Shown: positions 1-6,111 of the stretch, in pieces
Position numbering within the stretch: position 1 is the stretch's first letter
How the letters are laid out: the number at the start of each line of letters is the position of its first letter
Source: Nitrospiraceae bacterium UBA6898
GTDB taxonomy: Bacteria > Nitrospirota > Thermodesulfovibrionia > Thermodesulfovibrionales > UBA6898
Length of the DNA stretch: 11,547 nt
Assembly: GCA_002448975.1 (NCBI GenBank)
Contig: DKBO01000191.1
Span: forward strand, 11,760 to 23,306
Direction: 5' to 3'
Translations under genes and position numbers: made by a program
Notes under the pieces: generated by a model
Told to the model about the DNA's origin: nothing
Databases searched by the model: none
Seen by the model: the letters and a program-made list of their open reading frames with translations, nothing else

Positions 1-1
1 C

Positions 2-1285
2 GACTGCCCCGTTGTCGCTGCACGGCGTGCAGGCCGGGGCCTCATCGTGACGCTTGGTTTTCACCCCAGCGAAGGGCGAGATACCGATGGGAAAGTGACG
101 GCTCTGCTCATACATCTCCTCGTTTGGGGATCATCAAAGCCCGTAGCATGGTTTGACTTCGAGGGAACCATGGTGCTGCGTATGGACGATCCAGGTGGCG
201 CCCAGAATGTCCACCTGAAAGCTTGGCTATATCCAAAGCTGGGCGAGAGTGACTGGGCAGAGATTGCTGAGGAACTGAAACGACGTGGCGGCCGTCTGTC
301 GATTGCCTATGTTCCGGGATGGGTTGACGATGGTGACTCAGAGCGTGGTAGACTTACTGTCCGCGGACATGCGGAGACACGTATCCCGGGAGCTGTCCAT
401 CCTTCACCACACGTACGATACACTGAAAAGACCGATAGTGAACAAGGATTCTGCCAAGACTACGTGGGTGAATACAAGGGAATACAGACGCTTCGTGCTG
501 CCGGCCTCGGGGACGTAGAGCTGCACGGTTTCACTCATATGCACCCCGACAGCTCAGCTTGGGCAAAAGCAGCGGACCGTTATGAGACCGTCGCCTGGTT
601 CAGGGAATTGGGCAAATCGGCTGAAGCTGTCCTCAGAAAACGGCCGACTCGAACGCATCCCATCATGTTAGGCATTGACGCTCTGCACCGCTTTTTTGGT
701 GTTCGACCGACAACCCTTATCTGTCCTGGAGACGAGTGGACGAATGCTGCTTTGGAATACGCGCTCGACGCAGGGCTGAACTTTGTCGGAAGCTACTATC
801 TTGCCGTCCGGGAAGACAACCGTTTTTGCTGGTGTACGCACATTTGCGCCCCCTATCTTGATGAGGCCCACGCAGCGTGGTTCGATTCGGGCCTGCCGGT
901 GGTCGGGTACTTTCACGATCGGGAGCCGGCCCTGGAAGGCATTCGCTGGATTACGCACTGCCTGGACGATTGGGAGAAAGTTGGGGCGCGCCGATTTATT
1001 GACTTTCGTCAGCTCGCTGCGGCTGTCAGGCGGCAGCTTCACTTGTCGTTTTCTGAGGGTACGCTTCATCTCGCGGTGACAAACGATGGTGCGCCGGCAC
1101 TGGTGCGGGGACAACCTTTCAATGTATACGTGCCCGACATGGTCTTGCCATCGAAGCTATTGGTCTCACAGAGCGGCAAGACATCAATGCTGAACGTCGA
1201 CGTCACGAGTAAGGGTTTCGGACGAGGCGTTCTCCCCGAATCGTCTGTCGGGCAGGATTCACGGCGATTCAGGAGACGTTCATGA
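2..1285 (+). CDS. Polysaccharide deacetylase-like protein, 5' end cut off by the window
   Basis: The frame is open from base 2, so the true start lies upstream. The GTG at 47 is an internal codon unless shown otherwise, because the residues before it (GRGLIVTLGFHP) read smoothly into the protein. The centre has the look of a NodB/DUF2334-type carbohydrate esterase fold. An Asp-Asp pair sits in LRMDDPGG (about residues 45-52 counting from the GTG), and there is a later HGFTHMHP segment (about 160-167). These resemble the metal-binding Asp and His positions of polysaccharide deacetylases. The segment around FDSGLPVVGYFHDRE suits the second half of such a barrel. The C-terminus is basic (RRFRRRS) and has no membrane anchor. 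Family knowledge suggests removal of acyl groups from a surface or exported glycan, and galE lies 240 bp downstream on the same strand. The exact substrate cannot be read from the sequence, and assignment to a specific deacetylase family is tentative. Confidence 0.6.
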   Translation, partial: DCPVVAARRAGRGLIVTLGFHPSEGRDTDGKVTALLIHLLVWGSSKPVAWFDFEGTMVLRMDDPGGAQNVHLKAWLYPKLGESDWAEIAEELKRRGGRLSIAYVPGWVDDGDSERGRLTVRGHAETRIPGAVHPSPHVRYTEKTDSEQGFCQDYVGEYKGIQTLRAAGLGDVELHGFTHMHPDSSAWAKAADRYETVAWFRELGKSAEAVLRKRPTRTHPIMLGIDALHRFFGVRPTTLICPGDEWTNAALEYALDAGLNFVGSYYLAVREDNRFCWCTHICAPYLDEAHAAWFDSGLPVVGYFHDREPALEGIRWITHCLDDWEKVGARRFIDFRQLAAAVRRQLHLSFSEGTLHLAVTNDGAPALVRGQPFNVYVPDMVLPSKLLVSQSGKTSMLNVDVTSKGFGRGVLPESSVGQDSRRFRRRS

Positions 1286-1525
1286 GCACGACATGCGTTG
1301 AGCTGTCCGATATTCAATCTATGTATTCATGGCCTCAGGGCAATCGTTATGGAGAGTGGGGTAACGAGCCATCCCCTTATGAAGAGACGCCCTGCGCTGA
1401 GGGGAGGTCGTGCTAAAAAAACGCGCAGCAGCGATATATCTGATGTTGAAGTAATTAGAGCAGGCCGCGGGCATTGTTGCGGAACTGGAAAATCGGCAGA
1501 GATGTCGGAACAGAGGTGAGAAGAG

Positions 1526-2551
1526 ATGAATGATGCGAAACAGAGAAGGATTCTGGTTACCGGCGGCGCCGGGTATATCGGCAGTCATGCCTGCAAGACC
1601 CTATCGCGCGCCGGATTTACTCCGGTGACCGTTGACAACCTTGTCTACGGCCATCAATGGGCTGTGAAATGGGGTCCTTTTATCAAGGGAGATATCCATG
1701 ACAGCCGGTTGCTCGACCGGGTTTTCAGATCCTACAGCCCTGCAGCTGTCATACATTTTGCTGCTTTTGCCTATGTCGGAGAGTCTGTCTCTGACCCTGG
1801 AAAATACTATCAGAATAACGTTGCAGGTACGATTTCTCTCCTTGATGCGATGAGACGGAACGGCTGCCCGAAGATCGTTTTTTCGAGCACCTGTGCCACA
1901 TACGGTAATCCCCGCAAGGTCCCGATTTCTGAGGATCATCCGCAGCAGCCCATCAATCCCTATGGAAGAAGCAAATTCATGATTGAACAGATACTGAAGG
2001 ATTTCCATGCCGCGTACGGTCTCCGGTATGCTGCGCTGAGATATTTCAATGCAGCCGGTGGAGACCTTGATGGTGAGATCGGTGAGGACCATGAACCCGA
2101 GACCCATCTCATTCCGCTGGTGGTCCAGGCCGCGCTCGGATTAAGGCCGTTTGTGGACGTTTTTGGCAGTGATTATCCGACGCCGGACGGCACGGCGGTT
2201 CGTGACTATATCCATGTGACGGATCTTGCCGAGGCCCACGTGCTTTCCCTGCAGCATCTCCTTGCAGGCGGGGAGAGCGTCTGCCTGAATCTCGGGACCG
2301 GGAAGGGACATTCGGTCAGGGAAGTCATCCGTGCGGTGGAAGAGGAGGCAGGGACAAAAGTTCCTGTGCGGGAGGCGCCGAGGCGAGCGGGAGATCCCCC
2401 CATGCTTGTTGCTGAGGCTGCACGTGCGGCAGAACAGCTGCACTGGAAGCCCCGCTTTACCGACATCCGCTACATTGTGAGAACAGCCCTGCAGTGGCAA
2501 CGTTCCCATGCCATGCTGATGGAGGAAGCAACCCTGGAGAGACAAGCATGA
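1526..2551 (+). CDS. galE: UDP-glucose 4-epimerase
   Basis: A 341-residue extended short-chain dehydrogenase that interconverts UDP-glucose and UDP-galactose in the cytoplasm using tightly bound NAD. The N-terminus has the dinucleotide-binding motif VTGGAGYIGS (residues 11-20). The catalytic triad is visible as Ser/Thr in FSSTCATYG (119-127) and YGRSK with Tyr146 and Lys150. The GalE/ExoB signature RYFNAAGGDLDGEIGEDHEP lies at 172-191, followed by DYIHVTDLAEAH (228-238). Length is normal for the family and all key residues are present. The ATG at 1526 is supported by a GAGGTG ribosome binding site at 1513-1518. The deacetylase-like gene upstream suggests a role in supplying sugar nucleotides for surface polysaccharide. 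I see no convincing promoter in the 240 bp upstream. The gene ends in TGA, which shows UGA works as a stop in this genome. Confidence 0.95.
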   Translation: MNDAKQRRILVTGGAGYIGSHACKTLSRAGFTPVTVDNLVYGHQWAVKWGPFIKGDIHDSRLLDRVFRSYSPAAVIHFAAFAYVGESVSDPGKYYQNNVAGTISLLDAMRRNGCPKIVFSSTCATYGNPRKVPISEDHPQQPINPYGRSKFMIEQILKDFHAAYGLRYAALRYFNAAGGDLDGEIGEDHEPETHLIPLVVQAALGLRPFVDVFGSDYPTPDGTAVRDYIHVTDLAEAHVLSLQHLLAGGESVCLNLGTGKGHSVREVIRAVEEEAGTKVPVREAPRRAGDPPMLVAEAARAAEQLHWKPRFTDIRYIVRTALQWQRSHAMLMEEATLERQA

Positions 2552-2727
2552 ATGGAGCAGTCTTGGCAGTTCATCACATCTTGGCATGGGGCAAGGAGGC
2601 CAGCATTGCCGTAACACAGGCTAACTACGCGCCAGTAATGATACGTGGAGGAAAGGATTTCGGGCAGGGTGTCGGGCCGATTGTTACGGAACGCTTCCCA
2701 TTATCGCAGGTGTTACGAACTTTATGA
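2548..2727 (+). CDS. Possible 59-residue ORF overlapping the galE stop, probably a remnant
   Basis: An ATG at 2548 overlaps the galE stop as ATGA, the arrangement typical of translationally coupled operon genes. It opens a 59-codon frame ending at 2727. I recognise no family in the product. A second plus-strand frame (2645-2878, 77 codons) overlaps it out of register and is also unrecognisable. Taken together these look more like the eroded start of a former galE operon partner than like a functional small protein. There is no separate ribosome binding site beyond GAG-rich bases within the galE end. Confidence 0.2.
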   Translation: MNGAVLAVHHILAWGKEASIAVTQANYAPVMIRGGKDFGQGVGPIVTERFPLSQVLRTL

Positions 2728-2961
2728 CGACCCGGATTTTGAGGTCACCAGGGTTAAGGGAGAAACATGCCGCAGCTCACGCAATGCTGTTGAGGAGATA
2801 TTCTTATATCCGGACAGTCAGATGAGGAATTCGCTGAGGCTCTGGATAGGGGAGGTCGGGACCGCCTGCAGGAAATAGCTCTTCGGGTTTGATTCAGGAC
2901 AGCGGCCTGCCAGTCTGTTATGAGGGCTGAGCTCGCAAGCGTCTTGCCGCTCCCTGGCTGC
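2728..2961. other. Stretch without a recognisable gene
   Basis: Together with 2552-2727 this makes about 410 bp between galE and the convergent selenoprotein gene with no convincing coding region. The only open frames are short and out of register with each other, and neither resembles a known family. The sole clear structure is the hairpin at 2931-2952. Gene erosion or an old insertion is possible but not demonstrable from this sequence. Confidence 0.5.
2931..2952 (-). terminator. Hairpin just after the peroxiredoxin-like gene
   Basis: In the minus-strand transcript, GAGC, then GCAAG, a 3-nt ACG loop, CTTGC, and GCTC can pair to form a compact stem immediately after the selenoprotein stop at 2962. 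There is no U-tract after it, so it is at best a weak intrinsic terminator or a transcript-end structure. Confidence 0.3.
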
Positions 2962-3618
2962 TTATCCTTCCTTCAGCGCTCTAAGGACAGCGATTGTCTC
3001 TTCCGGCTCGGGTCTGATGGTGTAATCCGGGTCGACAGCGACATTCCTGACGACTGCATCCTGATCTATCACGACCCTGCCCGGCATCGGCAACTCCCAG
3101 GAAGTATCTCCATTATATTTTTCCAGGTCGATCCTGAAGCTCAGGTAGATCGCTTTCAGATCTTCCGGAACGGTGTAGACCAGACCGTATTGCTTTGCAA
3201 TGCGGTTCTTCTCATCTCGAAGCAGCTCGAAGTTCAGACGGTGCTTCTGTGCCGTTTCCAGCATATATTCCCTTTGCTGGGGAGAAATTGATACCAGGGA
3301 TGCTCCCAGTTTTTCGATATCGGGAGCGATCTTTTGCAGAGCCTCCAGCTCCATATTGCAGTATGGTCACCAGATGCCGCGGTAAAAAGCGATTACCACA
3401 GGGCCTTTCCTGAGCAGATCCGCGGCACTGACCATGACCCCCATTGCGTTAGGCAAGGTGAACAAGGGTGCCTTATCGCCGGGTTTCATCACTCTTTCCA
3501 TGATCCCCGAGCGCCGGAGATCCGCAGTCACGCGGCGCATGACCGCGACCACCTCAGCCGGTGCCTTTTTTTCGAAACCCTCTTTCAGATTATTCAGTCT
3601 TTCCTGCAGCGTACCCAT
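2962..3618 (-). CDS. Peroxiredoxin-like selenoprotein (AhpC/TSA family, UPYC active site)
   Basis: Read with UGA as selenocysteine, this is a 218-residue thioredoxin-fold protein of the AhpC/TSA peroxiredoxin-like family. The N-terminal helical part (residues 1-45) leads into PGDKAPLFTLPNAMG (47-60), the usual first strand. Next comes VVIAFYRGIW-U-PYCNMEL, with Sec84 and Cys87 where Cys-containing relatives have WCPYC. The UGA is at 3367-3369 and the frame continues uninterrupted through 130 further residues, including MPGRVVIDQDAVVRNV, the conserved late strands of the fold. Such proteins reduce peroxides or act as thiol oxidoreductases. The ATG at 3618 is chosen over the in-frame ATG at 3654 because GAGGAGA precedes it at correct spacing and a TATAAT box lies between the two. 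No signal peptide is seen, so it is probably cytoplasmic. Ordinary gene calling would split it in two at 3367. The alternative is a nonsense mutation in a pseudogene, but its exact location at the active-site Cys and the hairpin at 3335-3360 argue against this. Confidence 0.88.
3335..3360 (-). promoter_or_regulatory. Candidate bacterial SECIS element for the peroxiredoxin-like gene
   Basis: Downstream of the UGA at 3367-3369 the mRNA can form GAGC-UGGAG-GCUC: four Watson-Crick pairs, extendable by two wobble pairs. The apical loop spans nt 20-24 after the UGA and has GG at its second and third positions. An alternative outer helix pairs UGCA (nt 7-10) with UGCA (nt 29-32), with a 5-nt bulge. 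Bacterial SECIS elements lie within the coding region right after the UGA, with a G early in a small apical loop about 16-37 nt away, and this fits. The hairpin is shorter than the one in the rhodanese gene. Confidence 0.7.
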
Positions 3619-3637
3619 GACCGTCTCCTCTTTTCCA

Positions 3638-3643
3638 ATTATA
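3638..3643 (-). promoter_or_regulatory. -10 box upstream of the peroxiredoxin-like selenoprotein
   Basis: A perfect TATAAT on the minus strand lies 19 bp before the chosen ATG at 3618. It would give a leader of about 12-13 nt containing the GAGGAGA ribosome binding site. The -35 region (about 3661-3667) matches the consensus poorly. Its position inside the longer in-frame N-terminal extension supports the downstream start. Confidence 0.45.
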
Positions 3644-3700
3644 TCACAGGTCATGCTGGACGGTTTACGGTATGCATATGTAGGGTTTCTAAAAAAGAAA

Positions 3701-3729
3701 TTGAGTGGTGTAGGAGTTAATGATATAAC
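3701..3729 (+). promoter_or_regulatory. Candidate sigma-70-type promoter for the zinc-ribbon membrane protein
   Basis: TTGAGT at 3701-3706 and TATAAC at 3724-3729 are separated by exactly 17 bp in the divergent intergenic region, upstream of the gene at 3820. A perfect TTGACA at 3748 also exists but has no good -10 partner. Confidence 0.45.
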
Positions 3730-3769
3730 GTCAGTAAGAAAAAACAGTTGACAACAGCAGGGTGATAAG

Positions 3770-3808
3770 ATGCATCCTAAGAAAGCATTAATGGGGGATG
3801 AGATTTAA
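3770..3808 (+). CDS. Possible 12-codon leader ORF
   Basis: An ATG at 3770, preceded by AGGGTGATA, opens a 12-codon frame encoding MHPKKALMGDEI that ends in TAA at 3806-3808. This is 11 bp before the GTG start of the membrane protein at 3820, and the stop overlaps that gene's AAAGGA ribosome binding site. It lies downstream of the candidate promoter, so it would be transcribed. It may be a coupling or leader peptide, or chance. Confidence 0.2.
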   Translation: MHPKKALMGDEI

Positions 3809-3819
3809 AGGATAATCCC

Positions 3820-4218
3820 GTGGGATATGATTGTGAAACACGGGAAGATAGTGCTTTTCTTTTTGTCGCCGATGACCCTGATCTGCTTCCGGGGATATTC
3901 TCCAAAAAAGATATGCTTTCAAAGATGCAGGACAGCAACACTGAACAGATAAGAAGAGAATTCAGACAGCGGCAGAGCCGCCAGCTCCTCGCCATAATGG
4001 TCGCTGTGCTGATCATCGTACTCCTGGCCCTGGTGCAGAAGCGTTCTGATCTCTTCGGAGAGATCCCAGCGAAGATGGTGTCCGGATTACAGGTAGTCGT
4101 CATTGGCGTGTTTATCGGCTTTACCGCGTTCAACTGGAGATGCCCTGCATGCAAGAAGTATCTTGGCCCGGACATTCGCAGGGCTCTGTGCAACAAATGC
4201 GGGGCCAGACTGCGATAG
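3820..4218 (+). CDS. Small membrane protein with C-terminal zinc ribbon
   Basis: A 132-residue protein of unknown function. It has a polar N-terminal region (1-54, with a charged stretch QIRREFRQRQ), a strong membrane segment (about 55-73, LLAIMVAVLIIVLLALV) and a second hydrophobic segment (about 86-104). The C-terminus is a zinc-ribbon-like tail with Cys108-x2-Cys111 and Cys124-x2-Cys127 (CPAC...CNKC). The two-helix topology would place the N-terminus and the zinc ribbon on the same side, most likely the cytoplasm. The start chosen is GTG at 3820, because AAAGGA precedes it by 7 bp. An internal ATG at 3913 (residue 32) is an alternative that loses only the variable N-terminus and lacks a good ribosome binding site. 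It stands between two selenoprotein genes on the opposite strand, but nothing in its sequence links it to them. Confidence 0.75.
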   Translation: MGYDCETREDSAFLFVADDPDLLPGIFSKKDMLSKMQDSNTEQIRREFRQRQSRQLLAIMVAVLIIVLLALVQKRSDLFGEIPAKMVSGLQVVVIGVFIGFTAFNWRCPACKKYLGPDIRRALCNKCGARLR

Positions 4219-4229
4219 GCTGAAGGTGT

Positions 4230-4250
4230 GCGGGGCCTGAGGTGCCCTGC
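4230..4250. terminator. GC-rich hairpin between convergent genes
   Basis: GCGGGGC (4230-4236) and GCCCTGC (4244-4250) can form a 7-bp stem (one G-U pair on the plus strand) around a 7-nt loop. It lies in the 70-bp gap between the ends of the zinc-ribbon gene and the rhodanese gene. There is no strong U-tract on either side, so termination would be modest or factor-assisted. Confidence 0.4.
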
Positions 4251-4288
4251 ACTGCGGATGCCTTTGATAAGAACAGGCAGAAGGGAAA

Positions 4289-4702
4289 TCACTTCAGTAC
4301 TGTCGGATAGCCTGCAGCAACCCAGTCGTTCCATCCACCCTGAAGAACTGAGACATTCCTGTATCCGAATGCGATAAGTCTGAGCGCCACACCGACGCTC
4401 GATTCCTGGTTCTTTCAGGAACAGTAGATGACGATCTTCTGATCAGGTGTGTAGCGACCCTCCCAGGAGTCCACCTCTGAAGCATCAAGCCGCTGGGCGT
4501 TCCTGATCTTGCGGTCGCTCCTCTTCCAGTCCTTTCCGTACCGCGCATCCAGAAGGATCAGTGCCGGGTCGTCCAGGATCGACAGAAGCTCTTCCTTGCT
4601 GGTCCAGGTTATCTTGTCCATGTCCCCCGACGGCATAAGTGCAGAACAGGCTGCCAGAGAAAAAAACAATGCCAGCATCGCGGCAACGACTTTTCCGCCC
4701 AT
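4289..4702 (-). CDS. Rhodanese-domain lipoprotein, selenoprotein with Sec at the catalytic position
   Basis: Read through the UGA at 4415-4417 this is a 137-residue single-domain rhodanese. It starts with a lipoprotein signal (MGGKVVAAMLALFFSLAAC, lipobox LAAC, Cys19), so it should be exported and membrane-anchored. The domain shows ILLDARYGKDW (49-59), then VIYCSU with Cys94 and Sec96, followed after the UGA by KNQESS. It ends with the rhodanese C-terminal signature FGYRNVSVLQGGWNDWVAAGYP and a TGA stop at 4289. Counting from Sec96, the loop UKNQESS has the same length as the canonical catalytic loop CxxxxRS. Sec therefore falls on the sulfur-carrying cysteine, as in CSC-type rhodaneses where the second Cys is catalytic. 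Rhodaneses transfer sulfane sulfur, or possibly selenium. The start is supported by GAGGAGA 7 bp before ATG 4702. The gene lies 25 bp after the dioxygenase-like gene, probably in the same transcript. A caller treating UGA as a stop would end at 4415 and lose the last 41 residues. Confidence 0.9.
4382..4400 (-). promoter_or_regulatory. Bacterial SECIS element in the rhodanese gene
   Basis: Starting 15 nt after the UGA, the mRNA reads GAGCGUC-GGUGU-GGCGCUC: a 7-bp stem (six Watson-Crick, one G-U) capped by a 5-nt loop. The loop begins with GG at nt 22-23 after the UGA. Stem length, small G-starting loop and distance all match the bacterial SECIS pattern of the E. coli fdhF type (loop GGU about 18 nt after the UGA). 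This is the strongest RNA structure I see in the window. Confidence 0.85.
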
Positions 4703-4727
4703 CAGCTTGTCTCCTCTAGGGTTTTGT

Positions 4728-5177
4728 TCATTCCGGCATGATAACGAGGTCGAAAACCGCCGCTGTTCGCCCTTTTTCCGGATAATGCTGGGTGACGAGT
4801 GTGCGAAAACCTGCTGCTGAAACACGCAGGTGAATATGCTGCGGTCTGCCGTAATAGGCTGGCGGGATATGGCTTTCAAAACGGAAGGCGCCGGAACTGT
4901 CGGAAAATACGGTTGCCCGGTACGCATCGGCGTATTCACCGTCAGGTCCTGCCAACCAGAACTCGACCCTGGAGCCGGGAACCGGCATGCAGTCAGCAGC
5001 GGATCTTACCGTGCCGGTCAGTACATATCCCGTCCCGACATGGGAACGGACAGGTGCGTCGGGCTTATAGAATGGTCCCAGTGCATCGGGTTCCGTAGGC
5101 GTGCAGTCTGATCCGTAAGAGATCCCGTTCAGAAGGAGCAGGATGCTGAACATGATAGAAACACGCGATCTCCTCAT
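4728..5177 (-). CDS. Exported intradiol-dioxygenase-like protein
   Basis: A 149-residue member of the intradiol ring-cleavage dioxygenase family, whose enzymes use non-haem Fe(III) to open catechol-type rings. The N-terminus MRRSRVSIMFSILLLLNGISYGS is a signal peptide, so the protein should act outside the cytoplasm, unlike classical catechol dioxygenases. GPFYKPDAPVRS (34-45) is the family entry motif. LTGTVRSAADCMPVPGSRVEFW (53-74) is the conserved beta-sandwich core. PPAYYGRPQHIHLRV (105-119) holds the Tyr108/109, Arg111, His114 and His116 set expected for iron binding. Tyr82 or Tyr86 could be the other Tyr ligand. It is short for the family (typical enzymes exceed 200 residues), matching the compact secreted subgroup. 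The rhodanese selenoprotein follows after 25 bp. The start at 5177 is chosen because it gives the signal peptide its basic N-terminus. There is little ribosome binding site in front, and the transcript may be leaderless. Confidence 0.85.
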   Translation of the reverse strand: MRRSRVSIMFSILLLLNGISYGSDCTPTEPDALGPFYKPDAPVRSHVGTGYVLTGTVRSAADCMPVPGSRVEFWLAGPDGEYADAYRATVFSDSSGAFRFESHIPPAYYGRPQHIHLRVSAAGFRTLVTQHYPEKGRTAAVFDLVIMPE

Positions 5178-5183
5178 GTTTCT

Positions 5184-5212
5184 ATGATACCTTACCTGAT
5201 GCTCTCGGTAAA
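5184..5212 (-). promoter_or_regulatory. Promoter of the dioxygenase-rhodanese operon, possibly leaderless
   Basis: On the minus strand, TTTACC (5207-5212) and TATCAT (5184-5189) are spaced by exactly 17 bp. The -10 box ends only 6 bp before the ATG at 5177, so transcription starting at the usual distance would begin at or next to the A of the start codon. Confidence 0.55.
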
Positions 5213-5288
5213 GCTTCTGCCGCCAGTACGGTAAGCCGGCGGAATACGCTGATAACGGGGAAAAAACCGTGAGTTCAGGATGTGAATC

Positions 5289-5297
5289 TGCTATAAT
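5289..5297 (+). promoter_or_regulatory. Extended -10 promoter element for the lipoprotein at 5378
   Basis: TGCTATAAT is a perfect extended -10 (TGn plus TATAAT). No good -35 is seen, which extended -10 promoters often tolerate. The expected start near 5304 gives a leader of about 74 nt before ATG 5378. Confidence 0.5.
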
Positions 5298-5377
5298 GCT
5301 CTGAAGCTGAATGTTGGCTCATGTTATTACCCCTGAACTTCGGCACCAAATTTCGGGAAAAAGGAGCACCGACCATC

Positions 5378-5998
5378 ATGAAATATCAGCCGGACCTTCG
5401 CGTGATTATAGGGATAGCACTCCTTGTGCTGACCACCTCCTGTGCCGCAACCAAGACCCTGCATGTATGGAAGGATGACCAGTACAAGCAGCGGCTCCAT
5501 AAGGTCCTTATCATTGCGGTCGCCGAACAGGACTATATGAAAGACCACTTTGAGAATGTTCTCGCCGAACAGCTGGAGGCGCGGGGTATAGAAGCCGTTC
5601 CAGGGAACAAGGTCTTTCCCAAGACCAATGCTAAAATTGAACGGGATGTGGTCCTGGCCAAGGTGAAGGAACTGGGTATCGGCAACGTGCTGATCGGCCG
5701 TTCCGTCAGCAAGAAAGAGGTCTCTCAGCTCACGCCCGGTGGGGTCTATTTTATACCCGTGGATTTTTATAGCGACTATTATGGTTTTTATACTGATTCC
5801 TTTGTTGCGGTAGGGTTCCCCGGCGCTGCCTATGATGCAGAATACTTCAATATCCTAACGAACGTGTATGACGCCAGGAGTGAAAAGCTTATCTGGTCTT
5901 ATCTTTCACAAGTTAAGGTGGAAGGGTCACGGGAGGGCGCCATCAATCCCTTTATCGCTGTCCTTATGAAACAGCTTCAGGACAACAACCTCTTGTAG
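5378..5998 (+). CDS. Putative lipoprotein, DUF4136-like
   Basis: A 206-residue protein with a lipoprotein-type signal (basic start, hydrophobic run IIGIALLVLTTSC, candidate lipidated Cys22). The mature part begins with short beta-alpha units: KVLIIAVAEQDYMKDHFENVLAEQLEARG at 42-70, then LGIGNVLIG. A strikingly aromatic stretch follows around 124-158, with many Tyr/Phe residues (YFIPVDFYSDYYGFY). It closes with VYDARSEKLIWSYLS, a pattern I associate with DUF4136-type envelope proteins in which a tagged outer-membrane protein is followed by Val-Trp-Ser-like strands. The function is unknown and the family assignment tentative. ATG 5378 is chosen over the in-frame ATG at 5321: AAGGAG lies upstream at 5361-5366 (rather long spacing, 11 bp), and only this start gives a clean signal peptide. 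Confidence 0.75.
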   Translation: MKYQPDLRVIIGIALLVLTTSCAATKTLHVWKDDQYKQRLHKVLIIAVAEQDYMKDHFENVLAEQLEARGIEAVPGNKVFPKTNAKIERDVVLAKVKELGIGNVLIGRSVSKKEVSQLTPGGVYFIPVDFYSDYYGFYTDSFVAVGFPGAAYDAEYFNILTNVYDARSEKLIWSYLSQVKVEGSREGAINPFIAVLMKQLQDNNLL

Positions 5999-6111
5999 GC
6001 TCCGGCAACGCGATCTTAGAGAGCTGCGGGAACGTGATGCATACTTGCAATGGGGGGCCAGCCGTGAGCATGGCCATCTTGCACTATGACAGGAGAATGG
6101 GCGGATAGCAT

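Noticed and set aside
668..1114. 148-codon minus-strand frame opposite the deacetylase-like gene
   Set aside because: It is the shadow of a better-supported plus-strand gene. No family resemblance and no ribosome binding site.
1298..1519. 73-codon plus-strand frame between the deacetylase-like gene and galE
   Set aside because: GTG start without ribosome binding site, composition unlike a protein, no recognised family. It ends inside the galE ribosome binding site. I treat the region 1286-1525 as intergenic.
3367..4417. Explaining both in-frame TGAs by UGA reassignment to Trp or Gly
   Set aside because: galE, the Fe-S protein, agmatinase and the DHS-like gene all end in TGA at the expected length. 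Both internal TGAs fall exactly on Cys positions with SECIS-like hairpins, which fits Sec and not general recoding.
4294..4548. 84-codon minus-strand frame overlapping the rhodanese gene
   Set aside because: It is out of register with the rhodanese. The true frame continues through the TGA, and this one has Arg/Thr-rich shadow composition.
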